64,000 bases of DNA. Source: Halapricum hydrolyticum (GTDB lineage Archaea; Halobacteriota; Halobacteria; Halobacteriales; Haloarculaceae). Under the pieces are notes generated by a model, which saw nothing but the letters and a program-made list of their open reading frames with translations, was not told the DNA's origin and ran no database searches. A program made the translations under genes and the position numbers. This document shows positions 34,472 through 42,135 of this stretch, in pieces; positions within the stretch are counted from its first letter, which is position 1; each line of letters begins with the position of its first letter. The stretch is from contig JAOPKD010000011.1 of the NCBI GenBank assembly GCA_025517565.1, positions 23,838-87,837 on the forward strand. The letters run 5' to 3'.

Positions 34472-34962
34472 TGGCTGCGGGGAGTAAGCCCCCTTCTGTT
34501 CGGCCCGGCATTCGGCTGAGCGTCCGCGCCGCGTCCGGGCTACCTTGTGGCGCGGACTTGCACCAGTGAGGATTCGCCGTTCCATCCGTTCTCCACCGTC
34601 TACTCGCGAACCGTGTGGCGGTCGCACCGCCTCGAAATCGCGGCGCGGAGCGCCGCGCAACGTTCGCTCGTTCGTGACGTGCCGACGTGGTCGGCACGCC
34701 GCCCTCGGCGGGTCAGCTCCCCGTTCCTTTCTCGGTCGACCGACGTACCGGGGTTTCTCCCGGCAGCCGAGTCGGCCTTCGTCAGTCGGGGTTCGCACGC
34801 CTCATCGGTCAGGCGGAGTGGTCTCGTTTCTGTTCCAGTGCCAGCGGTCTCCCGCTCCGGGTTTGCACCCGGTCACCTGCCCGGACGGTGGGGGGACTTT
34901 CCTCATGCCTCTTTGGCCGCCTGCGGCGGGTCCAAGACACGGGGTCCGGGCTCCCGCTGCCA
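34472..34962 (-). ncRNA. rnpB: RNase P RNA (M1-type, archaeal)
   Basis: On the minus strand this contains the hallmark GAGGAAAGTCC (plus-strand 34894-34904), followed by a C-rich stretch, and near the other end ACAGAAGGGGGCTTACT (34483-34499). These are the universally conserved cores of RNase P RNA. The ends pair as helix P1: TGGCAGCGGG (34953-34962) with CCCGCAGCCA (34472-34481), with one A-A mismatch. The length of about 490 nt fits halophile RNase P RNAs. It processes the 5' ends of tRNAs. A TATA-like GTTAATCC on the minus strand near 34983-34990 is about 27 bp upstream of the 5' end. Exact ends are good to a few bases. Confidence 0.93.
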
Positions 34963-35043
34963 TCCGTACTACTCGGGCGCCCGGATTAACGCTGTCGGCT
35001 GCCGTCCGGAGCGGCCGCGTGCCGTCCGGAACAAAAACGTGGG

Positions 35044-35049
35044 TTTAAC
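35044..35049 (+). promoter_or_regulatory. TATA box of the prefoldin beta gene
   Basis: GGGTTTAACA is centred about 28 bp before ATG 35074, implying a leaderless mRNA. Confidence 0.5.
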
Positions 35050-35073
35050 AGTCCGGGTCACGACGGTCCGGGT

Positions 35074-35472
35074 ATGCAGGGTAATCTGCCGCCGGAAGCA
35101 CAGGAGAAGCTCGAGGAACTGCAGGATTTGCAGGAGACCGCACAGCAGGTCGCCACCCAGAAACAGCAGGCCGAGACCCAGCTCGCCGAGGCCGAGAGCG
35201 CGCTTGACGCGCTCGATGACATCGACGAGGACACGGGCATGTACCGCCAGGTCGGCGAACTGCTCGTCGAGAGCGACTACGACGAGGCCTACGACGACCT
35301 CGAAGAGAAGGTCGACAACCTCGAAGTCCGCGTCGAGAGCCTCGACAAGCAGGAAGAGCGTGTGCAGGAGCAGTTCGAGGAACTCCAGCAGGAGCTCCAG
35401 CAGATGCTCGGCGGCGGTGGCGGCGGTGGCGCCGGCGGCCCGAGCCCGAACGTCGGTCCCGGCGGCGACTGA
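35074..35472 (+). CDS. pfdB: prefoldin beta subunit
   Basis: 132 residues. Two long coiled-coil helices ([20 protein letters not shown] and [20 protein letters not shown]) flank the beta-hairpin region ([20 protein letters not shown]), the standard prefoldin beta build. The C-terminus is a Gly-rich tail ([11 protein letters not shown]) common in haloarchaea. Prefoldin, alpha2-beta4, holds unfolded proteins and hands them to the thermosome. The following DUF3194-like gene is its usual archaeal neighbour, five bases away. Confidence 0.95.
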   Translation: MQGNLPPEAQEKLEELQDLQETAQQVATQKQQAETQLAEAESALDALDDIDEDTGMYRQVGELLVESDYDEAYDDLEEKVDNLEVRVESLDKQEERVQEQFEELQQELQQMLGGGGGGGAGGPSPNVGPGGD

Positions 35473-35477
35473 GGACG

Positions 35478-35711
35478 ATGGTCGAGGACAGCGAAGTTGT
35501 CCAGACGGCCGCTGACGCGGCCGAGAACGTCATCTTTTCGCGCTGTGACCGGTCGGCAGTCGCTGACTTCGACGTCACCGTCACCTTCGAGGACGGTGTG
35601 CTCGAAGTCGACGTCTATCTCAACGTCGAGGACGACCGGATCGACGAGCAACAACTCGCCGACGACGCCGCGCTGGCTGCGCAGGGTGCCGTCGACGAAC
35701 TGCTCTCCTAG
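35478..35711 (+). CDS. DUF3194-like protein, prefoldin neighbour
   Basis: 77 residues, acidic: VVQTAADAAENVIFSRCDRS, then VADFDVTVTFEDGVLEVDVY and LADDAALAAQGAVDELL. This beta-alpha protein follows the prefoldin beta gene in many archaea and matches DUF3194 in length and pattern; its role is unknown. It starts five bases after pfdB and is surely co-transcribed. Its TAG stop is embedded in a CTAG shared with the stop of the convergent membrane-protein gene. Confidence 0.88.
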   Translation: MVEDSEVVQTAADAAENVIFSRCDRSAVADFDVTVTFEDGVLEVDVYLNVEDDRIDEQQLADDAALAAQGAVDELLS

Positions 35712-35926
35712 GTCTGGCCCTGATCCCGGACGAACCCCGTCCGGAAGGCGATCCAGGCCAGCACGCTGATGAACAGGATCGGCGGTAAGATGAGAAACGC
35801 CCACAGCGGCTTCAGTCCCCACCCGAGCAACAGCGCCAGGTTTCCGAGCCCCAGCAATAGAAAGGGCAACACCGCCAGCGTCGCCTGCTTGCGGTCGAGT
35901 TCCAGCTCTGCGCCGGGGACGCTCAT
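35708..35926 (-). CDS. 72-residue two-pass membrane protein
   Basis: Two hydrophobic helices, ATLAVLPFLLLGLGNLALLL and AFLILPPILFISVLAWIAF, are joined by a short loop, with a polar N-terminus (MSVPGAELELDRK). It is a conserved-looking small haloarchaeal membrane protein of unknown function. It converges on the DUF3194-like gene, sharing four bases at the stops (35708-35711). Confidence 0.75.
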   Translation of the reverse strand: MSVPGAELELDRKQATLAVLPFLLLGLGNLALLLGWGLKPLWAFLILPPILFISVLAWIAFRTGFVRDQGQT

Positions 35927-36033
35927 GCGAACCTGTACGCGAGTGTGGTAGAAAAGAACGGCGTTACCGGCGATTGCTCGGTGGAGGGCCGAGCGCAGGG
36001 GGACAGTCGAGTCTGCCTGTCGAGTCCAAGTGC

Positions 36034-36531
36034 TTAGCTTTCGACCGTTTCGTCGTCAGTCTGTTCGTCGGTCTGCTCGTCAGTCTGCTCGTCGTCGGTC
36101 TGCTCGTCAGTCTCGTCGACTTCGTCGCTATCGCCGTCGTCCGGCGTGATCTCGGCTATCGCCGAACCGAGGTCGCCCTCCAGCTCACCGGAGAGGAACT
36201 GGTTGATCGTTTCGTGGATCTCCGTCACGAAGTCGGGGACCTGCTCGGGCATGTCGGTCGGGGGACCGCGTTCGTGCTCAGCGTTCGGGCCACGTTTATC
36301 TTCGCTCGCATGCGGGCCGCGGTCGGCGGGCGGTCCACGCTCGGGCTCGTCTTCAGCCGTCTCGTTCGCGTCGTCCTCGTCGGCAACCGTCTCGTTCGGC
36401 TGGTCAGTTGTCGGTGCGTCCGTGGGTGCGTTGCCTGCTTCCGCGGGTGCATTGCCCGGCAGTGCCGCCGCCGTACCGCCGGCGACGAGCACCAGTGCAA
36501 GAGCAATGCCTGCGATCTTTGTGAGATTCAT
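36034..36531 (-). CDS. secreted acidic low-complexity protein
   Basis: 165 residues. A Sec-type signal peptide (MNLTKIAGIALALVLVAGGT, ending AAALPG near 25) is followed by a Pro/Glu/Asp/Asn-rich region with candidate N-glycosylation sites (NETV, NETA). A conserved-looking patch is PEQVPDFVTEIHETINQFLS, and the C-terminus is a run of TDEQTD repeats. The protein is exported and probably cell-surface or free. The core patch occurs in haloarchaeal secreted proteins I cannot name. The TDEQ repeats are encoded by imperfect 12-bp DNA repeats at about 36045-36120. Confidence 0.75.
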   Translation of the reverse strand: MNLTKIAGIALALVLVAGGTAAALPGNAPAEAGNAPTDAPTTDQPNETVADEDDANETAEDEPERGPPADRGPHASEDKRGPNAEHERGPPTDMPEQVPDFVTEIHETINQFLSGELEGDLGSAIAEITPDDGDSDEVDETDEQTDDEQTDEQTDEQTDDETVES

Positions 36532-36762
36532 GTTCGCTGCCTCCGGTCGAGCCTATGTCGAGACACCCACTTCAACCGGGAACTCGCCGAAGTCGGTTCA
36601 GGATCGATCGGCCCGGATTGCGGCGATTTGGCCCGTCAAACCGGCTTAATCGACGACAGATTTATATGCCAGAGGTCAATCCGGGTCGCTGCCACCGGTA
36701 GCGCTGGCGGTGCTCGCTGGCGCGCCCGAGTACTTTTGGCGGTTGGTATCCAACTTCGGGGT
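36532..36762. promoter_or_regulatory. divergent promoter region with two TATA-like elements
   Basis: TACTTTTGG at 36731-36739 is about 27 bp before ATG 36763 and suits a leaderless bifunctional-nuclease mRNA. A stronger TTTATAT at about 36661-36667 faces no obvious start on the plus strand. Read on the minus strand it would give the secreted-protein gene a leader of about 100 nt. Confidence 0.4.
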
Positions 36763-37299
36763 ATGGAACACGAGGCGACAGTCGAGGGAATCGGCGTCGG
36801 GGTCGGGGAAGAGGGGGCCGGCGCGCCCGTCGTCCTCTTGCGGGCGAACGGCCAGTACGTGCCGATCTTCGTCAGCGCCGACCAGGCACAATCGATGCAG
36901 CTGGCGATCGACGAGGAGCCCTTCGAGCGGCCGCTGACACACGACCTGCTGATCGAGATGCTCTCGGAGTTCGGGGGGGCTATCGACCGTGTCCGGATCG
37001 ACGATCTAGCCGACGGGACCTTCTACGCGAAAATCGACGCCGAACAGTACAACGACGGCTCGCGAAAGGACGCCGTCTTCGACGCCCGGCCGAGCGACGG
37101 GATCGCGATCGCGCTCCGGGTCGACTGTCCGATCGTCGTCGACGACAGCGTCGTCGAAGCCGCCGGCCGGCCGCCAGAGGCCTTCGAGGCCGATGCTGAG
37201 GAGGCCGAGGAGTTCGGCGGCGAGGAAGCCGACGAACTCGGTGACTTCGGGGAAGAAGACGACGACTTCGGCGACGATCCCGACGATTTCGATTTCTGA
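36763..37299 (+). CDS. bifunctional nuclease family (DUF151) protein
   Basis: 178 residues from ATG 36763. The DUF151 domain covers about 1-135: VVLLRANGQYVPIFVSADQA, QSMQLAIDEEPFERPLTHDL, FYAKIDAEQ and VFDARPSDGIAIALRVDCPI. The last 45 residues are an acidic tail (AEEAEEFGGEEADELGDFGE, DDDFGDDPDDFDF). Family members have been reported with RNase/DNase activity; its role in archaea is unknown. The UspA gene follows after 20 bp on the same strand and may be in the same operon. Confidence 0.9.
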   Translation: MEHEATVEGIGVGVGEEGAGAPVVLLRANGQYVPIFVSADQAQSMQLAIDEEPFERPLTHDLLIEMLSEFGGAIDRVRIDDLADGTFYAKIDAEQYNDGSRKDAVFDARPSDGIAIALRVDCPIVVDDSVVEAAGRPPEAFEADAEEAEEFGGEEADELGDFGEEDDDFGDDPDDFDF

Positions 37300-37319
37300 G
37301 GGGAGGAGTCCGGGCAGCT

Positions 37320-37691
37320 ATGACTACGTACCTCCTCGCGAGCGCGTCCGTCCACACGACTGCAGTGGCCTGTGACTACCTCGCCGAGCGACTCACCGAC
37401 GACGACACGGTGATGGTACTGGGGGTCGTCGAACCGGGCACCCCGTCGCGGGACGTCAGCGACGCGATCAACGTCGCCCGCGCCCGCCTCGCCGCGGCGA
37501 CGGTCTGGACCGAACAGCGAGAGGGCGACCCGGTCGAGGCGATCCTCGATCTGGCGGCCGACGTCGACGCCGACGAGATCATCGTCGGTCGGCGAAGCGG
37601 CGACCCGGAACAGATGGAGATGGGGCTGGGGGGCACTGCGGCGGCCGTCGCGGGCGAAGCCGAGCGTGCGGTCGTGATCGTGCCGGTGTGA
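37320..37691 (+). CDS. universal stress protein (UspA) domain protein
   Basis: 123 residues, slightly short for UspA. Features: TTYLLASASVHTTAVACDYL, VMVLGVVEPG, GDPVEAILDLAADVDADEII, then VGRRSGDPEQMEMGLGGTAA, close to the ATP-binding G-x2-G-x9-G-(S/T) loop, and AVVIVPV at the end. It probably binds nucleotide and acts in stress adaptation. It starts 20 bp after the DUF151 gene. Confidence 0.85.
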   Translation: MTTYLLASASVHTTAVACDYLAERLTDDDTVMVLGVVEPGTPSRDVSDAINVARARLAAATVWTEQREGDPVEAILDLAADVDADEIIVGRRSGDPEQMEMGLGGTAAAVAGEAERAVVIVPV

Positions 37692-37693
37692 CC

Positions 37694-37707
37694 GCAGCCG
37701 ACAGTAT
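37694..37707 (+). repeat. type-2 palindrome terminus serving as promoter
   Basis: GCAGCCGACAGTAT is almost identical to the end of the element before the amidohydrolase gene (20209-20222). The rest of the element is not recognisable. The AGTATCAAC that follows lies about 29 bp upstream of ATG 37736 and is the likely TATA box of the ligase gene. Confidence 0.5.
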
Positions 37708-37735
37708 CAACATACCTGACGCGTAATCGGGGGGT

Positions 37736-39250
37736 ATGTCGGCATCCGAGCTCGCGGCCGCCGTCAGGGAGTCGCTCGCGGTCGACGCCGAGGAGTTCCA
37801 GGCAGAGGCGGCCGAGGAGGCCGAACGCCTCAAAGCGGAGGTACGAGACGGGACCTTCGACAACAGCGAGACCATCGTCGGCCTCGAGCTGGAGTTGTAC
37901 GCCGTCGACGACCGGACCGACGCCCTCCAGCGCGTCTCCCGCCCGCTGCTCGAGCGGATCGGCTTCGAGAAAGAACTCGGCTTGCACAACGCCGAGATGC
38001 AGACCAGCCCCCAGCCGCTGAACACCTACGGGCTGGCCGCCCAGGAGCAGGAACTGCAGGCCAACCTCGTCCCCGCCCAGGAGCGCACCCGCGCAGACAA
38101 CATCCGGCTGGTCAGCGATGGACTGTGGACCGTCCCGCCGAACGGCGAGACCGCCCGCTCGTATCTCTGTGACTCGGTCGAAGCCGACGGTATCCGAATC
38201 GGGACGAACATGTCCGATTCCGTCCGCTATCACGCGATGGCAAACACCGACTATCCGTCCGGATTGCGTCTGGACGCCCCGAACGTCACGCTCGAAGCCG
38301 ACACGGTCATGCCGGAGAGCCTGATCACCTCGATACAGCCACACGTCCAGGTGCCCCACGCGCCGGACCTGCCGGAGTATTTCCGATACGCACTCCGGAT
38401 CGCCGGGCCGCTGCTCGCGCTCGGCGTCAACTCGCCGTTCTTCCCGCCGGACCTGTACGACGACGTGCCCGACGCGGCGATCCTGGACGACGCCTGGATG
38501 GAACACCGCATCTCCGTGTTCGAATCCGTGCTCAACGCGGCCGACGAGTCGATCCCGAAGAAGGTCTGCTTCCCGCCCGATTTCGAGACCGTCGATGACG
38601 CCATCGACGCCATCGTCGCCGACGAAACGATCGTCCCGATGAAGCTTACCCGGGGAGAACGCTTCGACGACCAGTTCGCCCACGTGCGACACAAACACGG
38701 CTCCTACTGGCGGTGGGTGCGTCCCGTCTTCGACGGCGCGACTCGCTCACAGGCCAACGCCCGCATCGAGTTCCGTCCGTTGCCAGCCCAGCCGACGATC
38801 CGGGACGCCATCGCGTTCCAGGCCGTCTTCGCCGGCCTGCTGGAAAGTCTGACCCGGCGGGAACATCCCGTGCGCACGCTCGAATGGGAGCGTGCAGAGA
38901 AGAACTTCTACAACGCGATGCGGAACGGGCTGGACGCCGAGCTGGTCTGGATCACGGGTGCGGGCGAGACGGCCGACATCGAGGAGATCTACGGCGAGCT
39001 GTTCGAACACGCCCGCGACGGCCTCCGGTTGCAGGGTCTCTCGTCGGAGGCTGCCCGGCAGTACATCCGTCCGCTGCGCGAGCGCGTCGACCGGCGGATC
39101 ACGCCCGCTCGCTGGAAGTTCGGCTACGTCCGCCGGCGCGTCCAGGAGGGTGTCCCGCTCCCGGAGGCGATCTGGGGCATGCAGGCCCAGTACATCCGAA
39201 AACAGGAAGAGACGCTCATCGAGGGCGAGTTCACCGAGTGGCTCTCGTGA
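37736..39250 (+). CDS. glutamate-cysteine ligase family 2-like protein
   Basis: 504 residues. GCS2-type features: ETIVGLELELYAVDD, where the EaELE-like acidic set binds metal, GLHNAEMQTSPQPLNTYGL, LVSDGLWTVPPNGETARSYL, SIQPHVQVPHAPDL and NARIEFRPLPAQPTIRDAIA. Haloarchaea use gamma-glutamylcysteine as a low-molecular thiol, and a ligase of this fold could make it; other GCS2-like proteins make different gamma-glutamyl or carboxylate-amine bonds. It is much longer than bacterial YbdK-type members, with about 120 extra C-terminal residues. Its stop overlaps the start of the nucleoside-permease-like gene. Confidence 0.85.
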   Translation: MSASELAAAVRESLAVDAEEFQAEAAEEAERLKAEVRDGTFDNSETIVGLELELYAVDDRTDALQRVSRPLLERIGFEKELGLHNAEMQTSPQPLNTYGLAAQEQELQANLVPAQERTRADNIRLVSDGLWTVPPNGETARSYLCDSVEADGIRIGTNMSDSVRYHAMANTDYPSGLRLDAPNVTLEADTVMPESLITSIQPHVQVPHAPDLPEYFRYALRIAGPLLALGVNSPFFPPDLYDDVPDAAILDDAWMEHRISVFESVLNAADESIPKKVCFPPDFETVDDAIDAIVADETIVPMKLTRGERFDDQFAHVRHKHGSYWRWVRPVFDGATRSQANARIEFRPLPAQPTIRDAIAFQAVFAGLLESLTRREHPVRTLEWERAEKNFYNAMRNGLDAELVWITGAGETADIEEIYGELFEHARDGLRLQGLSSEAARQYIRPLRERVDRRITPARWKFGYVRRRVQEGVPLPEAIWGMQAQYIRKQEETLIEGEFTEWLS

Positions 39251-40017
39251 TGGCACTCGACGTGCTCGTTCTCACGGCGTTCGCGGCCGACGAGTTCCCG
39301 ACCGACGAGCTCTCGCCGTGGCTCGATCGCGAGTGGCCCGCGACCCGACCGCTCCCGGGCGCCATCGAGGACTACGGATCGCCGGTGTATCACGACGGGA
39401 CGGTCGGCGTCGTCGCGACCGGCGTCGGCCCGACAGCCGCGGCGACAACCGTCACGACGCTGTTCGGAAGCGAACTCGTCGACGATTCGACGCTGTTTCT
39501 GACCGCCGGGATCGCCGGTGGCCCGCCCGAGTTACCGGTCGGTTCGGTCGTCCTCGGCGAGGTCATCGTCGACTGGGACCGCAAACACCGCACCGACGAC
39601 GGCGTGCAGCTACTCGAGTACCGGCCGCGCGACTACGTCTACGAACTGGACGACCGACTTCGCTCGCGCGTCCGGATGGCCGCCGACAGCGTCACACTCG
39701 AAGCGGGGACGGTTACGTCGGGCACCGTCGTCACCGGCGGTGAGTTCTGGCACGGCGCGGAGCGGGCGGCGGAGGTTACATGGCTCTGCGAACAGTACGG
39801 CGCGCCCCCCTATCGGGCGACAGTCACCGAAGACGCCGGGACGGCCCACGCGCTGGCCCGTCACGACGCGCTCGATCGGTACGCGACGATCCGGGCGATC
39901 TCGAACCACGACAGGGAGAGTGGTGGCGTCCGTTCCTGGGAAGACGGACTGGAAGTGGCCGTCGAAAACGCCCATTGCGTCGCCAGCGCCGCGGTCGAGC
40001 GTCTCCGGGACGACTGA
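39250..40017 (+). CDS. purine nucleoside permease (NUP)-family / phosphorylase-like protein
   Basis: 255 residues from ATG 39250, overlapping the previous stop by one base. Segments typical of the NUP family, itself related to nucleoside phosphorylases: VVATGVGPTAAATTVTTLFG, LFLTAGIAGGPPELPVGSVV, VIVDWDRKHRTDDG, SGTVVTGGEFWHGAERA and TIRAISNHDRESGGVRSWE. No membrane helix or signal peptide is visible, which argues for a cytosolic nucleoside-handling enzyme rather than a carrier. The coupling to a GCS2-like ligase is unexplained. Confidence 0.75.
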   Translation: MALDVLVLTAFAADEFPTDELSPWLDREWPATRPLPGAIEDYGSPVYHDGTVGVVATGVGPTAAATTVTTLFGSELVDDSTLFLTAGIAGGPPELPVGSVVLGEVIVDWDRKHRTDDGVQLLEYRPRDYVYELDDRLRSRVRMAADSVTLEAGTVTSGTVVTGGEFWHGAERAAEVTWLCEQYGAPPYRATVTEDAGTAHALARHDALDRYATIRAISNHDRESGGVRSWEDGLEVAVENAHCVASAAVERLRDD

Positions 40018-40096
40018 TACTGGTGGTTGTACCTTCGGACAGAGAGTCGGCATGCCGTCGTGTCGAATCAGTTCGAAATGGTGTAGCCACCAGTAT
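40017..40096 (+). repeat. type-2 dispersed palindromic element, copy 3 (80 bp)
   Basis: ATACTGGTGGTTGTACCTTCG and TTCGAAATGGTGTAGCCACC, then AGTAT, are the inverted ends. The GGTGG/CCACC changes occur on both arms, so pairing is kept where the sequence differs from other copies. It starts on the last base of the preceding stop codon. Confidence 0.85.
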
Positions 40097-40210
40097 GAGA
40101 CGGCCGGCCGAGCATTCGGATGAGGTTCCGAATGCGATGGCCAGCAGTCTGAAAAAGGCGACACCAGGCAGACGGATCGGTCGACTCGCGGGCGAGAACG
40201 ACCGGCAGGA

Positions 40211-40218
40211 TTTATATT
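40211..40218 (+). promoter_or_regulatory. TATA box of the FKBP gene
   Basis: TTTATATT is centred 27 bp before ATG 40241, a leaderless arrangement. Confidence 0.65.
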
Positions 40219-40240
40219 CGGGACTCTCCCACGCATAGCC

Positions 40241-40717
40241 ATGTCAATTGAACCCGGCGATGGGGTGACCATCGAGTACGTCGGTCGCCTCGATGACGGA
40301 ACGATCTTCGACACGTCCCGGCGGGAGGTCGCGATCGAGGCGGGACTGGCCCAGCCCGGAGACATCGAACCCGAAGAGTACGCCTCGCTGTCGTTTACCG
40401 CCGGCGAAGGCGAGATAATCGAGGGGCTAGACGAGGCGCTGATCGGAATGGCCGAAGGGGAGACGGCGACAGTGACCGCTCCGCCCGAGAAAGCCTACGG
40501 GGATCACGAGCCCGACCGCGTCAGGGAGTACGACCCCGAGACCTTCGAGGGGATGGTCGGCCAGCCACCGACGGTCGGATTGCACGTCCACGCACAGAAC
40601 GGGCTGCACGGCGACGTGACGGCCGTCAACGAGGACAGCGTCGAAGTGGACTTCAACCACCAACTCGCGGGCGAAACGCTCACCTTCGAGATCGAAGTCG
40701 TCGAGGTTCGCGGCTAG
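40241..40717 (+). CDS. FKBP-type (SlyD-like) peptidyl-prolyl isomerase
   Basis: 158 residues. The FKBP core starts PGDGVTIEYVGRLDDGTIFD and continues with LSFTAGEGEIIEGLDEALIG and MAEGETATVTAPPEKAYG. An insert-in-flap chaperone domain follows (AQNGLHGDVTAVNEDSVEVD, FNHQLAGETLTFEIEVVEV), the SlyD arrangement. No His-rich tail is present. It catalyses cis-trans isomerisation of prolyl bonds and acts as a holding chaperone. Monocistronic, with a leaderless promoter. Confidence 0.95.
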   Translation: MSIEPGDGVTIEYVGRLDDGTIFDTSRREVAIEAGLAQPGDIEPEEYASLSFTAGEGEIIEGLDEALIGMAEGETATVTAPPEKAYGDHEPDRVREYDPETFEGMVGQPPTVGLHVHAQNGLHGDVTAVNEDSVEVDFNHQLAGETLTFEIEVVEVRG

Positions 40718-40862
40718 ATCGAGACGGCACATCTCAGAACGGCTTTGGCCTCTCCCGACCCATCACATGTGAGCCACGAGTTCTTCGGTATGTATTTATT
40801 ATTTTCTTAAGTGTAAAATTAAAATATCCTACCCAGCCAAGCGTTTTGTGTCCCCCAAAGCT

Positions 40863-42071
40863 ATGTCGCGGCACAGGATGTATGACGCGAGGCTGGCCGA
40901 GACCTTCTCCGGGATCGCCGAGATGATCGATTCGGAGGCGTCATTCACCGAAAAGGCCGACGAGGCACTCGCACTCGGGGCCGACGCGCTCGGTGTCGAG
41001 CACGCACACCTCACCCGGGTCGTACCCGAACTCGGCCACTGGGAGGTCATCGCCAGCACCGATCCGGCCGACGGCGCGTTTCCCGTCGGGGAGACGGCCG
41101 ATCTGCGGACGACGTTTTGCCGCCACACCATCGACCGTAACGAGACCGTCGCCCTCCACGACGCCCCGAATCAGGGCTGGGTTGACGATGTCGCGTACGA
41201 AACGCACGCGCTGAAGTGCTACGTCGGCACCCCGTTGCAGCTCGACGACCGTCCGGTCGGGACGCTTTGCTTCGTCGGCCGGGGCGCGCGTGCCGAGCCG
41301 TTTGACGCGGCGTCGGTCGCGTTCGTCGACTGGATCTCGTCGGCGCTGGCGTCGGAACTCCAGTTGCGGGAGCGCGACCTCGCGCTGGAGAATTACGCGC
41401 GTCTCGTCTCGATTTTCGGTCGCATCTTGCGGCACAACCTCCGGAACGATCTGACCGCCATTCGCGGGCACATCGATTACCTCCTCGAAGAACTGCAACG
41501 ACCCCACGACCCGCTGGAGCTCGAGGCGACACTCGACAGGATCATCGCGCTGGCCGAGAAATCGAAAGAATTGCGCCGGATCGCGGAAGAGGAATCCGTG
41601 TTCGTAGAGCAGTCGGTGACGACGCTCGTCGAGGATAGTCGCACAGACGTCGAATCGGCCTATCCCTCGGCCACGGTTTCGACGAACGTCCCGCCGGAGG
41701 CTCACATCCTCGCGTTTCCGACGTTGAAGACTGCGATACACGAACTGATCGAGAACGCAGCAAAGCACGGAGGGGAGAGTCCGACCTGCACCGTCACGGT
41801 CGAATCTGCGGCCGAAGCCGTGACGGTCGCGGTCGCCGACGACGGACCGGGACTGCCGGAACACGAACGACTGGCCCTGAGAGGTGAGTCGGGCACACAA
41901 CTCGCCCACAGTACCGGTGTCGGTCTCTGGATCGTCTGGTGGATCGTCGACTCACACGACGGGACGATCCAGACGTCGGTCTCGGAATCGGGGACACGTG
42001 TGACGCTGAGAATCCCCCGTCCCTCGAAGAACCGACAGCTGATCGCGACGTCACAGGACGAGTCGCTGTAG
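40863..42071 (+). CDS. GAF-domain sensor histidine kinase
   Basis: 402 residues from ATG 40863; GTG 40848 is an alternative. A TATA-like AAAATATCC lies at about 40821-40828. A GAF domain (DALGVEHAHLTRVVPELGHW, TFCRHTIDRNETVALHDAPN, CYVGTPLQLDDRPVGTLCFV) is followed by a coiled connection and HisKA with the phospho-acceptor His in GRILRHNLRNDLTAIRGHID. The HATPase part shows HELIENAAKHGGESP (N box), VADDGPGLPEHE (G1) and STGVGLWIVWWIV (G2). No membrane segment is present, so it senses cytosolic signals. No response regulator is adjacent, as is common in haloarchaea. Confidence 0.93.
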   Translation: MSRHRMYDARLAETFSGIAEMIDSEASFTEKADEALALGADALGVEHAHLTRVVPELGHWEVIASTDPADGAFPVGETADLRTTFCRHTIDRNETVALHDAPNQGWVDDVAYETHALKCYVGTPLQLDDRPVGTLCFVGRGARAEPFDAASVAFVDWISSALASELQLRERDLALENYARLVSIFGRILRHNLRNDLTAIRGHIDYLLEELQRPHDPLELEATLDRIIALAEKSKELRRIAEEESVFVEQSVTTLVEDSRTDVESAYPSATVSTNVPPEAHILAFPTLKTAIHELIENAAKHGGESPTCTVTVESAAEAVTVAVADDGPGLPEHERLALRGESGTQLAHSTGVGLWIVWWIVDSHDGTIQTSVSESGTRVTLRIPRPSKNRQLIATSQDESL

Positions 42072-42135
42072 CAGTTTCGAGCGGAGTCTACTACATCGAG
42101 CGGTCGATCCGGGACAGACGTACAACAATCCCTAT
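42057..42135 (-). repeat. type-1 dispersed palindromic element, copy D, between convergent genes
   Basis: On the minus strand it starts ATAGGGATTGTTGTACGTCT and continues with GTCCCGGATCGACCGCTCGA, matching the family, then degrades toward the other end. It fills the 63-bp gap between the convergent kinase and egsA genes and overlaps both stop regions, so it could act as a bidirectional terminator. Confidence 0.65.

Noticed and set aside
37736..40017. Glutathione-type operon inferred from the GCS2-like gene and its coupled neighbour
   Set aside because: The second product is NUP/phosphorylase-like and has no feature of a glutathione synthetase.
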